Under the pieces are notes generated by a model that saw only the letters and a list, made by a program, of their open reading frames with translations, was not told the DNA's origin and searched no databases. Position numbers and translations under genes: made by a program. Positions 60,285 through 62,195 of a stretch of 62,195 nt of DNA are shown in pieces. The stretch covers positions 1 through 62,195 of the forward strand of contig JAIXMQ010000106.1 in assembly GCA_025716855.1 (NCBI GenBank), read 5' to 3'. Origin of the DNA: Pilaira anomala. Its lineage: Eukaryota; Mucoromycota; Mucoromycetes; Mucorales; Mucoraceae. How positions within the stretch are numbered: the first letter of the stretch is position 1; each line of letters starts with the position of its first letter.

Positions 60285-62195
60285 TTATGAATGTAATTCT
60301 GATTGCAATTGATTTACAAGACTATTTGATATATAGGTGTTAGTGAGTAAAAATATTAAATTATATACAAAAAAAAATCTTTACCGAATAAGTTGAGTGT
60401 TTTCATCACGATGAGAACTACACTCTCTTTTCATATCTTCTATAAGAACTTCATTATTATGTGATATTGTTTGCCAATGAGTGACATTATCTTCCAACTT
60501 TTGATATTTGGTTTGATATTCTTTCATTTTTTTCTATTTATATATAAAAAAAAAAGGGTATATATTTATGAGGATCTCATATTAAATCATTAAAGTATAA
60601 TACTGAAATAGTTTGTTTTGTTTTTGGCCTCCAGTTAACTACTATACTTTAAAAAAGAAAAAGGAAAAAAAAAAAAATTGAGAAATTTACCTCATATCCT
60701 TCAATATTGCGTTCATATTGATCTAAAGCAGTATTTGTTTCTATATGTAACTTTTCTACTTCTTTTTGTTTTGAAGCTACAAGTGCTTTCACACGATAAG
60801 CATAGTCTTCTAATTCACGATCTTTTGTATCGACTACAAATTGATATTGTTCATGCATGGTGGTGATTTCCTTGCGATGTTGTTCTGCAATTGCAATTAA
60901 TCTCTCTTCATCCATAGGTGGTGATGAAAATGATGATGACTCTGTTGCAGTTGCAGCTGTAGATAATTTCTGCTCAAGACTAGAAATGGTTTGACGCAAT
61001 TCTGCAACAGTAGCTGCATTTTCTTGTCTTAAACGATTTAATTCAATTTCTTGAACATTTTTCATTTCCTTCATTTTATTTTTAATGTCTTGTACTTCTT
61101 TTTGTTTAACATCGATACGATTTAAACATTCTTGATGAATATTTTTAATGGGTTCATGAGGTGTATCTGAATTAATATCGTCACGGTTACTGGAGGTAGT
61201 AGGAGTTGATTTGGCAGTATGCTCTAATCGTACAGTGGCTGCTTCAAGTGAATTTTGTAATGTCTCTACTTGAAATAATAAATCATCGATATGAACTGAA
61301 TGTTCTTCGATTTCAGCTTCTCTTTTTTCACAGGTCTCTGTCAATTGATCGATTTCCAAAGTATGTTTTTCAACCAGTTTTTCTACTGTTTCCTTATGTG
61401 TGATCTCCTTTCTTAATAATTCATCATGTAACTTATCCACTTGTTGTTGAGCAGCTCTTGTCTTTTCTAACCAAGCTTGAGCGGTATCATCACTTCCACT
61501 TTGTAACTGTCTAATTTCATCACGGTATCTACGTTCTAAAGCTTCAGTTTGTTGAATAGATTGTTTTTTAAATTCTTGTAAAGCGGCTTTGAAGCAGTTA
61601 ATTCTGATTGGATTTTACGTGCATGACTGGATGAAGCACTTTCCTCCATCAAGGCAATTTGTGACTTTAAATTAGCAATGACGAGCTCTTGTTCCTTTTT
61701 GAAATTTTCATGCATGGTTTGTTCAGTGCTTAATTGATGCATGTAACTATTCTTTTCCTTTTCAAGCTTTTCTAAATCAATTTGATGTTGATTTTCGTAA
61801 GTCTGCTTGATTTTAGCCACTTGTTGGTCATAATCTTTTGATAATGCATCAAATCTCTTTTTTTGATATTCTAAATCTGTATCCTTTACAATACTCTACA
61901 TACACACTATAGTTATAAGTATTTTACTATTAGACACTGATACGCTCTTTTTCTAACATACCGAATTTTGACGTTGTTCCTTCAGCTGATTTAATTCTGT
62001 AAAAAGTGCAGAAACCTTCTTTTCATTCTAATATATACACTCTCCAAGGTTAACTTTTTGGTTTCAATTTTAATTCTATTTTTTTTTTTTTTTACCTCTT
62101 CTATTAAATTACGTTGAGATTCTTTTAAAGTTTGTTGTGATTCTTTTAAAGCTTGCTCGGATTCTTTTAAAGCTTGTTCAGACTTCTTTAAAGCT
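60285..62195 (-). pseudogene. Frameshifted, truncated-by-window copy of the coiled-coil gene
   Basis: This minus-strand copy runs convergently to the intact gene. Visible exons are 62195 (window edge)-62096, 62027-61962, 61895-60691, 60533-60385 and 60321-60285, all with the same splice sites as the left copy. Compared with the left arm, one C is missing at about 61588 (GGCTTTGAAG against GGCTTCTGAAG). This shifts the frame after SELTASK and stops soon after, so exon 4 is broken. Downstream of the shift the remaining 263 codons are identical in protein to the left copy. Either this copy is a recent pseudogene or the base was lost in sequencing. Confidence 0.8.

Larger units (their letters stand above)
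55185..62195. repeat. Large inverted duplication (palindrome), two arms of about 3.5 kb
   Basis: The sequence from 55185 to about 58690 is repeated in reverse complement from about 58690 to the window end. Paired landmarks are 55943 with 61440, 57098 with 60285, and 55185 with 62195, each pair summing to 117380-117383. The centre is the 11-bp palindrome GGTGACTCACC at 58685-58695, so there is no real spacer. Coding parts are almost identical; the non-coding inner parts and the tip differ by scattered substitutions and indels. The true outer boundary on the right lies beyond the window. Confidence 0.97.

Overview
The window is nuclear DNA from a fungus with short introns, most likely a Mucoromycota (Mucorales-type) species. 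The sequence is AT-rich with many long poly-A/T runs. Most introns are 55-110 bp with GTAAGT/GTAAAA donors. The gene set is fungal: NST1, DEF1, Byr4/Bfa1, an F-BAR RhoGAP, GPC1, MCY1 and IML2, and it also includes RAB18, UBR7 and LAMTOR1-like genes that many yeasts lack. No prokaryotic operon, CRISPR array, rRNA or tRNA was seen. All exon structures were read by eye from splice signals, reading frame and protein-family continuity.

Layout. 0.3-7.5 kb holds four minus-strand genes: an MFS transporter, an uncharacterised protein, the phosphatidate cytidylyltransferase CDS1 and a single-pass membrane protein. 7.5-10.4 kb is gene-poor and contains a decayed Tc1/mariner transposase. 10.4-18.3 kb holds NST1 and, on the other strand, DEF1, separated by a 596-bp inverted-repeat DNA transposon with a TA target duplication. 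18.3-21.9 kb is a gene desert. 21.9-31.5 kb is dense: ATP synthase subunit e, a Byr4/Bfa1-like mitotic-exit GAP, an F-BAR RhoGAP, an F-box/LRR protein, UBR7 and RAB18. 33.8-40.1 kb holds deoxyribose-phosphate aldolase, a small protein, and three consecutive lipid genes: GPC1 acyltransferase, ethanolamine kinase and glycolipid transfer protein. 40.6-51.8 kb holds a mitochondrial LYR protein, a LAMTOR1-like Ragulator subunit, an importin-alpha-like ARM protein, a cysteine-synthase-like MCY1 and the TPR protein IML2/TTC39. 52.2-53.9 kb is a long intronless orphan ORF.

The most striking structure is a palindrome of at least 7 kb covering the right end of the window, from about 55185 to 62195 and centred at 58690. 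It duplicates most of a coiled-coil protein gene tail-to-tail; the right copy carries a 1-bp frameshift. The 3.2-kb non-coding part is built from a repeat unit that itself alternates in orientation, giving palindromes within a palindrome.

Other unusual points are an 8-nt and a 12-nt micro-exon, two GC-AG introns in neighbouring genes, and very tight co-directional gene spacing.
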